DNA of 64,000 nucleotides. Source: Bradyrhizobium sp. 186 (GTDB lineage: Bacteria; Pseudomonadota; Alphaproteobacteria; Rhizobiales; Xanthobacteraceae). Below, in pieces: positions 45,838-53,991 of this stretch (position 1 is the stretch's first letter; each line of letters starts with the position of its first letter). The position numbers were made by a program, and so were the translations under genes. The notes under the pieces are model-generated. The model was not told the origin of the DNA. It saw only the letters and a list, made by a program, of their open reading frames with translations, and ran no database searches. The stretch lies in NCBI RefSeq assembly GCF_023101685.1, contig NZ_CP082164.1, forward strand, positions 4,650,001 through 4,714,000, read 5' to 3'.

Positions 45838-46878
45838 CTAGCGGCCGAGTGCGGCGAAGGCGGCGATGGTGCGGTCGACCGCGCTGTCGTCGATATGGCG
45901 GTGGGTGACGAGCCGAAGCTGGTTGGCGGCGCTCGCCTGCACGAGAACGCCATGCTCTTTCAGAGCCGAGGCCCAGGAGGGCGCCTTACGCGCGCCGGCG
46001 GAGAGGTCGATGCGCAGGATATTGGTCTGGACCCGCGCGGGTTCGGTGAGCGAAGGATCGAGCCAGCTCAATCCCGTCGCAAGCCGCTTTGCCCTGGCAT
46101 GATCGTCCCGCAGCCGTTCGATCATCGTCTCCAGTGCCACGAGGCCCGCGGCCGCGACGACACCGGCCTGGCGCATGTTGCCGCCGACGAGCTTGCGGAA
46201 GCCTCGCGCCTTCGCGATGAAATCGCCGGAGCCGCACAGCAGGCTGCCGACCGGTGCGCTCAGCCCCTTGGACAGGCAGAACATGATGCTGTCGGCATGC
46301 ACGGCGATGTCGCGGGCCCCGACGCCGAGTGCGACGGCGGCATTGAACACCCGTGCGCCGTCGAGATGCACGGGAACGCGATGCGATCGGCCGAGCGCCT
46401 GGATGCGCTCCATGTGGGACAGGGAGAGCACCATCCCGCCGGCGCCGTTGTGCGTCGTCTCCATCGCGATCAACCCGACCCGGGTCGAGGCGAGCGACAG
46501 CCGGACCGTCTCCTCGAGCGCCGCTTCATCCATCGCGCCCTGGTGGCTCGGCACGGGCGTCGGCACCAGTCCCGCGATCCGCGTGACGCTGCCGATCTCC
46601 GAGTTGAGGAGATGCGCGCCGCCATCGGCAAGAATGACCGCGCCGGGCTCGGCATGGACGAGCATTGCGAGGAGATTTCCCATCGTGCCGCTCGGCACGA
46701 AGAGGGCAGCCTCCTTGCCCGTCAACCCCGCGCCGCGCGCTTCGAGCTTACGGACAGTGGGATCACCCTCGCGGCCGTCGTCGCCGAGCGGCGCGCACTG
46801 CATGCGTTCCAGCATCGCCTCGGTGGGATGCGTGACGGTGTCGCTGCGCAGGTCGACACAGGACTGCTCGGCGGCCAT
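45838..46878 (-). CDS. ltaE: Low-specificity L-threonine aldolase
   Basis: A 346-residue fold-type I PLP enzyme that splits L-threonine or allo-threonine to glycine and acetaldehyde. The N-terminal DLRSDTVTHPTEAM is the family opening, HLDGARVFNAAVALG is the middle block, and the PLP lysine is in FCLSKGLSAPVGSLL. The ATG at 46878 overlaps the symporter stop (TGATG); an in-frame GTG lies one codon upstream. It is the third gene of a gntR-symporter-ltaE operon, so the symporter may import a hydroxy amino acid or its product. Confidence 0.9.
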   Translation of the reverse strand: MAAEQSCVDLRSDTVTHPTEAMLERMQCAPLGDDGREGDPTVRKLEARGAGLTGKEAALFVPSGTMGNLLAMLVHAEPGAVILADGGAHLLNSEIGSVTRIAGLVPTPVPSHQGAMDEAALEETVRLSLASTRVGLIAMETTHNGAGGMVLSLSHMERIQALGRSHRVPVHLDGARVFNAAVALGVGARDIAVHADSIMFCLSKGLSAPVGSLLCGSGDFIAKARGFRKLVGGNMRQAGVVAAAGLVALETMIERLRDDHARAKRLATGLSWLDPSLTEPARVQTNILRIDLSAGARKAPSWASALKEHGVLVQASAANQLRLVTHRHIDDSAVDRTIAAFAALGR

Positions 46879-48139
46879 CACGCGTCCTGCACTTGCAGTG
46901 CGGTCGTCGCGGGCCGTGTCTCATCCACCGGCTCGCCGTCTGCGAACCGCTCGACCAGCTTCACCGCGACCGTATTGCCGAACACGTTGATCGCGGTGCG
47001 GCCCATGTCGAGGAAGGCATCGACGCCGGCGATGATCGCGAGGGCCTCGATCGGCAGCCCGATCGCCGACAGCACCATGGCGATGGCGACGAGCCCGCCG
47101 GAGGGGACATTGGCGCTGCCCTTGCTCGCGATGGTCGTGACCATGACGATGGTGAACAGCGTCGACCAACTCAGCGTCACGCCATAGGCTTCCGCCAGGA
47201 AGGTGACGGCGAGCGCGAAATACATGATGGCGCCGTCGCGGTTGAAGGCATAGCCGAGCGGCAGCACGACCGAGACGATGCGCTCGGAGACGCCCATGGC
47301 CCGCAGCTTTTCCATGTGCAGCGGCAGCGTCACTTCCGATGAACGGGTGGAGAACGCCAGGATCATCGGCTCCATCACCGCCCGCGTGACGGCAAGCGGC
47401 CTTTCACCGATCGCGAGCAGCATCAGCCAGAAGATCACGACCATGATCGCGAGCCCGAGATACATCACGGCGACCAGCTTTGCGAGCGCGACCACGGTGG
47501 CAAGCCCCTGGGTCGCGAACAGCCAGGCCATCACCGCGAAGATGGCGATCGGCGCGAGGTTGGTGATCCATCTGGTGATCTTGAACATCGCCGCGATCAC
47601 CGCTTCGAGCACGGCGATCATGGGCTCGCCGACCTTGCCGACCGAAGCCAGCGCGAGACCGAACAGGATGGCGAAGACGAGTGTCGGCAGGATCTTCTGC
47701 TCGGCCATCGCCGCGACGATGTTGGAGGGAATCTGTCCATGAAGAACTTGATCCAGTCGACCGACACCGCCAGATTCTGCGGCACCTTGCCGGTTGCGGC
47801 CAGCGGCGCGCCGGCGCCGGGATGAAAGGCGGCGTTGAGGAGAAGGCCGATGACGATCGAGATCACGGTCGCGACGTAGAAATAGCCGAGGCTGATCGCA
47901 GCGACGCGGCCGAGAACGTTCAGCTCGCTCCCCATCCGGTAGATGCCGAGCGTGACCGAGGTGAACACGACGGGGATGACGATCATCTTCACGCCCTCGA
48001 CGAAGGCGGTGCCGACGGGGCGCAGGCTTGCGCCGACATCCGGCCAGATCAGTCCGACGCCGAGGCCGAGGGCGAGGCCGACCAGCATTTGAAACACGAG
48101 CGGCAGTCTGAACAACGGCCGGATCATTCGCCAACTCAT
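46878..48139 (-). pseudogene. Dicarboxylate/amino acid:cation symporter (DAACS), frameshifted
   Basis: Two frames together encode about 420 residues of a DctA/GltP-type symporter. The first (48139 to 47735) opens MSWRMIRPLFRLPLVFQML and ends VSVDWIKFFMD. The second (47732 to 46881) continues IPSNIVAAMAEQKILPTLVF, includes FSTRSSEVTLPLHM (the serine-rich re-entrant loop) and GYAFNRDGAIMY, and ends TTALQVQDA. Two bases, not three, separate the parts at 47733-47734, so one base is missing. Apart from this all family segments are present. It is either a recent loss or a sequencing error. The start overlaps the gntR stop. Confidence 0.85.
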
Positions 48140-48831
48140 GCTTGATGGTCTCCTTGTCCGGGATATTGCGCGCGGATCGCGCCCAGCGCCGTGAGGCGCG
48201 CGTCGAAGGCCGACGACAGATGTCGCCACATGCGCTGCTGCGCGGCGTCGGGGGTGCCGGTTTCGATCGCGGCATAGATGTCGAGGTGTTCGCCGACCGC
48301 CTGACGCGTCCGTTCGACGCTGTATTGCCGCATCTTCTGAAGCGCCAGGCCGCTCTGGGCGCGCAGATTGTCGTAGGCCTGCGCCAGCCGGTCATTGCCG
48401 GTCGCGCGGAACATTTCGTCGTGGAAGGCCCAGCCGGCATGCTGCGCGTCCTCGACATCGAGAGTCGTGCTCTGCTGGATCCTGCGCAGCTCGCTCGCAC
48501 AGTGCCGCAAGGCGTCGGTCGGTCCATGCGTCGCCGCGAGATAGGCCGCCATGCCTTCCAGCGCGAGCCGCAATTCGTGGATCTCGCGCAGATCGTCGAA
48601 CGACATATGCCGCACGAACGTGCCGCGCATCGGATGGATGGTGAGCAGGCCGTCCTTGGCGAGCGCCTTCAGCGCCTCGCGGATCGGCGTCCGTCCCAGC
48701 GTCAGCCGGGTCGACAGGCTGCGTTCGGAGAGCGGCTCGTCCGGGGCGAACTCGCCGGAGATAACGAGGTCGCGAAGCAGGGCATAGGCGCGGTCGCGGT
48801 CGAGGGAGGCGGAGGACCAGCGACATGTCAG
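48136..48831 (-). CDS. GntR family regulator (FadR/FCD type), start codon unclear
   Basis: The frame encodes a wHTH (RAYALLRDLVISGEF, PLSERSLSTRL, GRTPIREALKALAKDGL) and an FCD ligand domain (DLREIHELRLALEG; metal ligands in the WAFHDEMFRAT and EHLDIYAAI segments). No ATG, GTG or TTG exists in frame before the HTH: the frame opens after a stop at about 48861, and its only candidate is a CTG at 48831. A nearby ATG (48824-48826) is in another frame, one base out of phase. So either CTG is used or a single base was gained near the start. It overlaps the symporter by 4 bases and should regulate it. Confidence 0.75.
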   Translation of the reverse strand: MTCRWSSASLDRDRAYALLRDLVISGEFAPDEPLSERSLSTRLTLGRTPIREALKALAKDGLLTIHPMRGTFVRHMSFDDLREIHELRLALEGMAAYLAATHGPTDALRHCASELRRIQQSTTLDVEDAQHAGWAFHDEMFRATGNDRLAQAYDNLRAQSGLALQKMRQYSVERTRQAVGEHLDIYAAIETGTPDAAQQRMWRHLSSAFDARLTALGAIRAQYPGQGDHQA

Positions 48832-48909
48832 TGTGATGTCAAGCCCGTCGCCCGGATTTCACCGCCTGAGCGAGGTCTTGAGGGACAATCACGGAGCGCG
48901 GAGCCGCCC

Positions 48910-49012
48910 TAAAGCGCGATGAGATGAGGATGAATCATCATCGCGCTTTAGGTTGTTGTTTGAGCATGATCTTTTCGGAAAACCGCTTCGCACTTTTCCG
49001 GATCATGCCCTA
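48910..49012. repeat. Palindromic intergenic repeat ('AAAGCGCGATGA ... TCATCGCGCTTT' plus 'GCATGATC ... GATCATGC')
   Basis: Two consecutive dyads: TAAAGCGCGATGA/TCATCATCGCGCTTTA (48910-48950) and GCATGATCTTTTCGGAAAA/TTTTCCGGATCATGC (48964-49008). This double-hairpin unit is a very common Bradyrhizobium intergenic repeat (from memory). It lies between the gntR start region and the end of the candidate secretion cargo gene, and its right end (to 49012) reaches that gene's stop codon at 49010. Confidence 0.8.
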
Positions 49013-49942
49013 GAAATGATGCACGCCGAGGGCCGAAAACGCGCCGTCATGGATTTCGTGACCATCACTCGTCGGCTGGCCGAGAAAGCCGAGATGCAAC
49101 GTCAGTGGCGGCAAGGCGGCCATCGGCACGGCGCCGGCGGTATCGAGCGCGCCAATTTCATGTGCCGGTGCGCCGTCATGCGGTGCCGCAAGCGGTGAAC
49201 TGACGATATCGGTGACCAGCGCGTCGAACAGGTGAGTGGCCGGCGCCTCATGTGTCAGGGTTTCGGCGGACTGCACGATGCCGCCGAGGAGGCCGGTGAC
49301 ATTGTCCGCGAGCTGGCCGATCGTGCCGGTTACCGAGGACGTCAACTGCGCAACGGTTGTGCCCAGGCTCTCCAGCGTATGCGACACCACCGCAAGCGAT
49401 GTGTCCACAAGGTGAGTGATCGTCGTTCCGAGCTGGAGAATTGACGCAGCCGGATCGACCGCGGAGGACGTGGCTGCCTCGGCATGCGTGGAGCCGTCTC
49501 CGGCCGCCATGAGGTGATCAGTTGGGACGGGGGCGCTCGCCGCAGCCGGCCCGCCAGCGGGGACAGATGCGGTGACATGGCTTTCTGTCGCGGCTGCGAC
49601 GTTAGCGCTCCCGCCGGAATCCGGGATGTCACCGACGATCGCGGCGTCGGCGTGGCGCGCCGCTGAAACCTCGTCCGATGATGGCGCGACTGCATCGCTA
49701 TGCTGAACGCCGGGAGCCGGCTGGTGCTCGCCCGGCGCCGCCTCTACAGGCGTCGAGTCGGGTGCGGAGGGCGAGTCCGTCGAGGGCGGTTGAGCCTCGA
49801 TGGCATCATGATGCCGGGTCGTGTGGGCCTCGTTCAGGAAGGCGACCAGCGCGGTCATGAACGCGACTGTCTCGTCGGTCGCGATGTGACGTGCAAGCTC
49901 CGCCTTCTCTGCGCGACGGTTGTTCCGATCGGACGCGGTCAT
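49010..49942 (-). CDS. Low-complexity Ala/Thr/Ser-rich protein, candidate type I secretion cargo
   Basis: A 310-residue protein without a Sec signal peptide, transmembrane core or RTX (GGxGxD) repeats. Residues about 1-45 are a charged helix (AEKAELARHIATDETVAFM). About 48-165 is Pro/Ala/Ser-rich and disordered. About 166-235 is a long amphipathic segment rich in T, S, L, V and G (LGTTITHLVDTSL, VTGTIGQLADNVTGLLGGIV). The end is HDGAFSALGVHHF. It starts 16 bases downstream of the adaptor gene, on the same strand. The GLLG-type motif is shared with the small protein at 53178. I infer export by the adjacent system. Confidence 0.65.
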   Translation of the reverse strand: MTASDRNNRRAEKAELARHIATDETVAFMTALVAFLNEAHTTRHHDAIEAQPPSTDSPSAPDSTPVEAAPGEHQPAPGVQHSDAVAPSSDEVSAARHADAAIVGDIPDSGGSANVAAATESHVTASVPAGGPAAASAPVPTDHLMAAGDGSTHAEAATSSAVDPAASILQLGTTITHLVDTSLAVVSHTLESLGTTVAQLTSSVTGTIGQLADNVTGLLGGIVQSAETLTHEAPATHLFDALVTDIVSSPLAAPHDGAPAHEIGALDTAGAVPMAALPPLTLHLGFLGQPTSDGHEIHDGAFSALGVHHF

Positions 49943-49957
49943 AGGCCCTTCTCCTCG

Positions 49958-51289
49958 TCAGCGTTCGCGGAAGGCGCGGGTCAGTTCGTCGCGCAAGGGG
50001 CCGAAGAGGTATTCGAACAGCGTGCGCGGGCGCGTCGGCACGATCACCTCCGCCGGCATGCCCGACTGCAATTCGACGCGCGACTTCTTCACGTCCTCCG
50101 GCTCGAGCGAGACTTCGACCGCGTAGTAGCCGGGCCCGGACTTGTCGTTGTTGGTGACGCGGTCGGCCGAAACCGTTCTCACGGTGCCGTAGAGGCGGGG
50201 ACGTTCCGCATAGTTGACGCCGGTCAGCCGGATTTCGGCACGGCGGCCGACCGTCACGTCGTTGATGTCGGAGAGCTTCAACTGCGCGTCGACGATCAGC
50301 GGATTGTCGGAAGGCACGATGTCCATGAGCTTTGCGCCCGGCTGGATCACGCCCCCTTCCGTGAACACGTCGAGCCCGACGACCGAACCGGTCGCCGGAG
50401 CCCTGATTTGCGTGCGGGCCACCACGTCGGTCGCGGCATCAACCTTCGGCGCGAGCTCGGCGAGCTTGTTTTCGGTCGAGCGGAGTTGATCGGTGATTTC
50501 GCTCATCCTTGCGCGTTCGGCCTTGGCGATCTCAAGCTCGTTTTGCGAAATCTGCTGCTGCATGCCGGCGATGGTGGCGCGTTGCGCGCCGATGTCGGCC
50601 TGCAGCTTGGCGTCCTCGCGCTGCAGCGCCAGGATCCGGGTTTTCGGCGTGTAACCCTGTTCGTACAGGTGCTGCGCGCCATTCATCTCGTCGGACAACA
50701 GCTCGCGCTGCTTCTCGGTGCCGGCGAGCTGGGCCTGCGTGCCGCCGATCTGGGCGGTCAGTTCGGCTATCTTGCCGTTGACCACGGCTATCTCCGCGTC
50801 GAACTGGTGCTTGCGTGCGGCCATCATCGAGATCTCGTTTGCCATCGCCTGGCGCAGCGCGGGCTTTGTGTTCGCGCCTTGCGGATCGACGCCGAAGTCC
50901 GGCGCATCGCGGCCGTCGCGCTCGGCGATCAGCCGGGCTTCCGCAGCACGGGCCGCATCGCGATCGGCAACCAGCACCTCGAGCCTGGCGCGCGGATCGC
51001 TGTCGTCGAGCGCGACCAGGAGCTGTCCCTTCTCGACACGAGCCCCGTCGCGGACCAGAAGCTGGCGGATGACGCCGCCATAGGGATGCTGCACGCTCTG
51101 GCGCCGACCCTCGACCTGGAGATTGCCGCTGGCAATGGCGGCCCCCGAGATCGGGGCAAGCGTTCCCCACAGCAGCATCGCGGATGCGAACGCACCGGCC
51201 ACGATGGCGCCGACGAACGCCGGCCGCCCTGGTCGCGCATAGGCGGTGCGCTCGCGATCGGCGACATAGGTCCCGCCGAGCGTACTCAT
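49958..51289 (-). CDS. Type I secretion membrane-fusion protein, HlyD/PrtE family
   Basis: A 443-residue adaptor. One N-terminal membrane helix (about 27-48) is followed by a lipoyl-like half motif (GGVIRQLLVRDGARVEKGQLLVALDD), a long coiled coil (about 125-285), and the returning half (IRAPATGSVVGLDVFTEGGVI), ending RTLFEYLFGPLRDELTRAF, the usual PrtE/HlyD tail. It bridges the ATPase to an outer-membrane TolC, which must be encoded elsewhere. Its start overlaps the ATPase stop by 4 bases. Confidence 0.95.
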   Translation of the reverse strand: MSTLGGTYVADRERTAYARPGRPAFVGAIVAGAFASAMLLWGTLAPISGAAIASGNLQVEGRRQSVQHPYGGVIRQLLVRDGARVEKGQLLVALDDSDPRARLEVLVADRDAARAAEARLIAERDGRDAPDFGVDPQGANTKPALRQAMANEISMMAARKHQFDAEIAVVNGKIAELTAQIGGTQAQLAGTEKQRELLSDEMNGAQHLYEQGYTPKTRILALQREDAKLQADIGAQRATIAGMQQQISQNELEIAKAERARMSEITDQLRSTENKLAELAPKVDAATDVVARTQIRAPATGSVVGLDVFTEGGVIQPGAKLMDIVPSDNPLIVDAQLKLSDINDVTVGRRAEIRLTGVNYAERPRLYGTVRTVSADRVTNNDKSGPGYYAVEVSLEPEDVKKSRVELQSGMPAEVIVPTRPRTLFEYLFGPLRDELTRAFRER

Positions 51290-53025
51290 GATGCGGCGGC
51301 TCGTGCGGTGGCCTGCTGCTGCAAGGCCTGATAGACCTCGCCGGGCGGGCCGAGCATGTCGAGCATCCCATTGCGCAGAACCATCATGATGTCGACGATG
51401 TCGAGGATCGTGGTGCGGTGGGTGATGACGATCACAGCGGCACCGTCGGTCTTGGCCTGGAGGAGCGCGACTTTCAACGCTTCCTCGCCGGGACCGTCGA
51501 GATTGGCGTTGGGTTCATCCAGCACGAGAAGCGGCGGACGGCCGAGCAGTGCTCGTGCCAGGCCCAGCCGCTGGCGTTGGCCGCCGGACAGTCCGACGCC
51601 GCCGACGCCGAGCCGCGTGTCGTACTGCCGGGGGAGATCGAGCACCATCTCGTGGATTCCGGCACGTATGGCCGCCTCGATGATCTCCTCGGTCGAGGCA
51701 TCGCCAAAGCGCGCGATATTCTCGCGGACGGTGCCGGCGAACAGGCCGACGTCCTGCGGCAGATAGCCGACATGACGGCCGAATTCGACCGGATCCCAAT
51801 GACCATAGTCGAGACCGCCGAAACGCAGCCGTCCCGCGGCGGGCGCCATTGCGCCGACCAGCAGGCGTGCCAGCGTGCTTTTTCCGGATCCGCTCGGACC
51901 GACGATGCCGAGCGCCTGGCCGCCCGCGAGCGCAAACGAAAGGCCTTTGATCACCGGCTCCTTTCGCGTCGGCAACTCGCAAACGAGCTCCTGTACCTCG
52001 ATGGTGTTGCGCAGCTTCGGCACGATGGTCTGCGGCGGGATCAGGTCGATAGTCGCGAGCAGATCGCGCACCTGTGTGTAGCCATCGCGCGCACCGATGA
52101 ACTGCTTCCAGGTGCCGACGGCCTGTTCGACCGGCACCAGCGCCCGGCCCATGACGATGCTGGCGGCGAAAATGGTCGCGGGCGTGATGGCGTGGTCGAT
52201 GGCGAGCCAGGCTCCGGTGCCGAGCATCAACGATTGCAGCAAGAGGCGAAAGAAACGGATCGACGACGTCATGACCGCATTCTTGTCGCTGGCAGCCGCC
52301 TGCTGCACCAGCATCGCGGAGCGCTGGCTCTGCCAGTTGCGCTCAACGGCCGGCTGCATGCCCATGGCGCGGATGACATCGGCATGGCGCAGTACATTCT
52401 CGGTGAAGACGTAGGACTGGTTGCCGGCCGCCTCGGCCTGTTTCATCGGAGCGCGGGTCAGCACCTCGTTCACGCCGGCAAGCCCCAGCAGCAGCAGGGC
52501 GCCGATGCTGGCCACGATGCCGAGCAGGGGATGGATGAAGAACAGCAGCAGCAGGTAGATCGGAATCCACGGCAAGTCGAAAGCGAAATAGATGCCGGGC
52601 CCTGTCACAAAGGTCCGGAACTGGTCGAGCTCGCGCAGCTGCTGCGCGCCACGCGAGGCGCCGCGCTCGGCCGATCGTACCACCAGCGCCTCGAACACAC
52701 GTGTCGATAGCTCCATGTCGAGCCGGATGCCGCAGCGGATCAGGATCCAGGCGCGTACTGCGTCCAGGCCCGCCATGGTCAGGAGTGCAACGGCGAGGAT
52801 CAGGGTGAGAAGGACGAGCGTGGAGATGTTTTCGTTGAGCAGGACGCGGTTGTAGACCTGCATCAGATACAGCGGGGAGCTGAGATAGAGCAGGTTGATC
52901 GCGCTCGAGAACAATCCGGCCCAGAGGAAGTGTGGCCAGAGTTTCAACAACGCCTCGCGAACGTCGTCGCCCCGATACGACGACCCTGCCGCTTCGTCCG
53001 CGACCGTCGAAAGCCCTGCCGCCAT
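51286..53025 (-). CDS. Type I secretion ABC permease/ATPase, PrtD family
   Basis: A 579-residue exporter with an N-terminal six-helix membrane domain (starting about 30) and a C-terminal ATPase. Walker A is VGPSGSGKSTLARL, the signature is LSGGQRQRLGLARALLG, Walker B is LLVLDEPNANLD and the switch is VITHRT. There is no N-terminal C39 peptidase domain, so it does not cut double-glycine leaders; cargo should carry an uncleaved C-terminal signal, as in PrtD-type systems. It is flanked by two candidate cargos (49010 and 53178). Confidence 0.95.
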   Translation of the reverse strand: MAAGLSTVADEAAGSSYRGDDVREALLKLWPHFLWAGLFSSAINLLYLSSPLYLMQVYNRVLLNENISTLVLLTLILAVALLTMAGLDAVRAWILIRCGIRLDMELSTRVFEALVVRSAERGASRGAQQLRELDQFRTFVTGPGIYFAFDLPWIPIYLLLLFFIHPLLGIVASIGALLLLGLAGVNEVLTRAPMKQAEAAGNQSYVFTENVLRHADVIRAMGMQPAVERNWQSQRSAMLVQQAAASDKNAVMTSSIRFFRLLLQSLMLGTGAWLAIDHAITPATIFAASIVMGRALVPVEQAVGTWKQFIGARDGYTQVRDLLATIDLIPPQTIVPKLRNTIEVQELVCELPTRKEPVIKGLSFALAGGQALGIVGPSGSGKSTLARLLVGAMAPAAGRLRFGGLDYGHWDPVEFGRHVGYLPQDVGLFAGTVRENIARFGDASTEEIIEAAIRAGIHEMVLDLPRQYDTRLGVGGVGLSGGQRQRLGLARALLGRPPLLVLDEPNANLDGPGEEALKVALLQAKTDGAAVIVITHRTTILDIVDIMMVLRNGMLDMLGPPGEVYQALQQQATARAAAS

Positions 53026-53177
53026 CTGCGATATCCTCGAAAGTGAAGTTGCTGCGCCGATTGCCTCGGCTGGCTGAGAAGGGGCCTGCGGCAGACGCTG
53101 GCGGGCTCACGCAATGAATGACGTGGGGCTTGACGCCCCACGCCAAGGATTGGTCCGCGAATGTGCGGAATTGCGAC

Positions 53178-53480
53178 TCAAACGAGGCCGTGAAGGAGGC
53201 CCCCGACGTCGAGATGGCCGACGTCTGCACTGACGCCAATCGCGGTCGGGGCGGAGATCGAAGCATCGATGCCGCCGGTTCCCGCAAGGCCCGACGCGGA
53301 TACGTCAACGCTGGGATTGGTTTCGATCAGCGCTCCGACGTCAAGCGTGTGCGACAGATCGACGGCGCCGCTGGCACCGGCCGCTGCACTTCCACCTGCG
53401 CTGGCACTGCCAGACAGCGTATCCGTTGCTGTTCCGAGCAGACCGTCGACAGTACCGAGCAGGTTTCCGAGTAGAGCCAT
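53178..53480 (-). CDS. Small glycine-zipper, Gly/Ala/Ser-rich protein, candidate type I secretion cargo
   Basis: A 100-residue protein with only a few charged residues. The start carries a GxxxGxxxG zipper (G5, G9, G13; LLGNLLGTVDGLLG), then a Gly/Ser/Ala stretch (about 23-40), a Val/Asp/Ser repeat-like middle (ALIETNPSVDVSASGLAG), and a C-terminal VGHLDVGGLLHGLV. There is no Sec signal and no RTX repeats. A good ribosome site (AAAGGAG) precedes the ATG. It lies 152 bases upstream of the exporter genes on the same strand. I infer that it is exported; its function (surface, biofilm or inhibitory protein) is open. Confidence 0.65.
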   Translation of the reverse strand: MALLGNLLGTVDGLLGTATDTLSGSASAGGSAAAGASGAVDLSHTLDVGALIETNPSVDVSASGLAGTGGIDASISAPTAIGVSADVGHLDVGGLLHGLV

Positions 53481-53991
53481 GTGTACTCCTTTTGGTTGGT
53501 TGGCAGTTCAGATCGCGACGAAGAGTCGCTGCCCAAGAAGTCGCCGCGCCGTGAAAGGTTGCTGACTCACATGAGGCCATTTGATGCTGATTTTTTGGGC
53601 GCGGAACTCTCGTCGTGCATCGGGCGCCTGACTCCGTCGTCCGGCAGAAACGATCCGGAGCTTGATAATTTATCCCGGACTACAACCTCGTGCGTTGCCT
53701 GACAGGAAAAACATCCCAGAGCTGGATCGATCGCCGGCGCAAAATATTTGACTTTGTCGAAATTCGGAAATCGCGCACAGGCCACGCCTCCCCTAACAAA
53801 AGCCGCGGACAAGCGCACGTAGTGCGCGCCAAATCCATGACCCGTCGGGCTTCGCCGGACGACGTTGTCGAACGACCTACGTCCAATCCAGACAGGAATG
53901 CCTCTTTGTGAGTTGTGCCGGAGCGCTGGGCGGCTACCATACGTTCGAAGCTTCCCCGGAACGGGAAGCGGAACTGCGAGCGGGAGGCGAC
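53481..53991. other. Gene-free segment upstream of the secretion locus
   Basis: About 510 bases with no convincing gene. Short open frames here (for example 53567-53818 minus) have no family likeness or ribosome sites. It must hold the promoter for the minus-strand secretion genes and that of the plus-strand TPP enzyme; I see no clear palindrome. Confidence 0.5.

Noticed and set aside
45502..47187. 561-residue plus-strand frame across yjbR, ltaE and the symporter
   Set aside because: It spans three confident minus-strand genes and has the residue mix of an antisense shadow.
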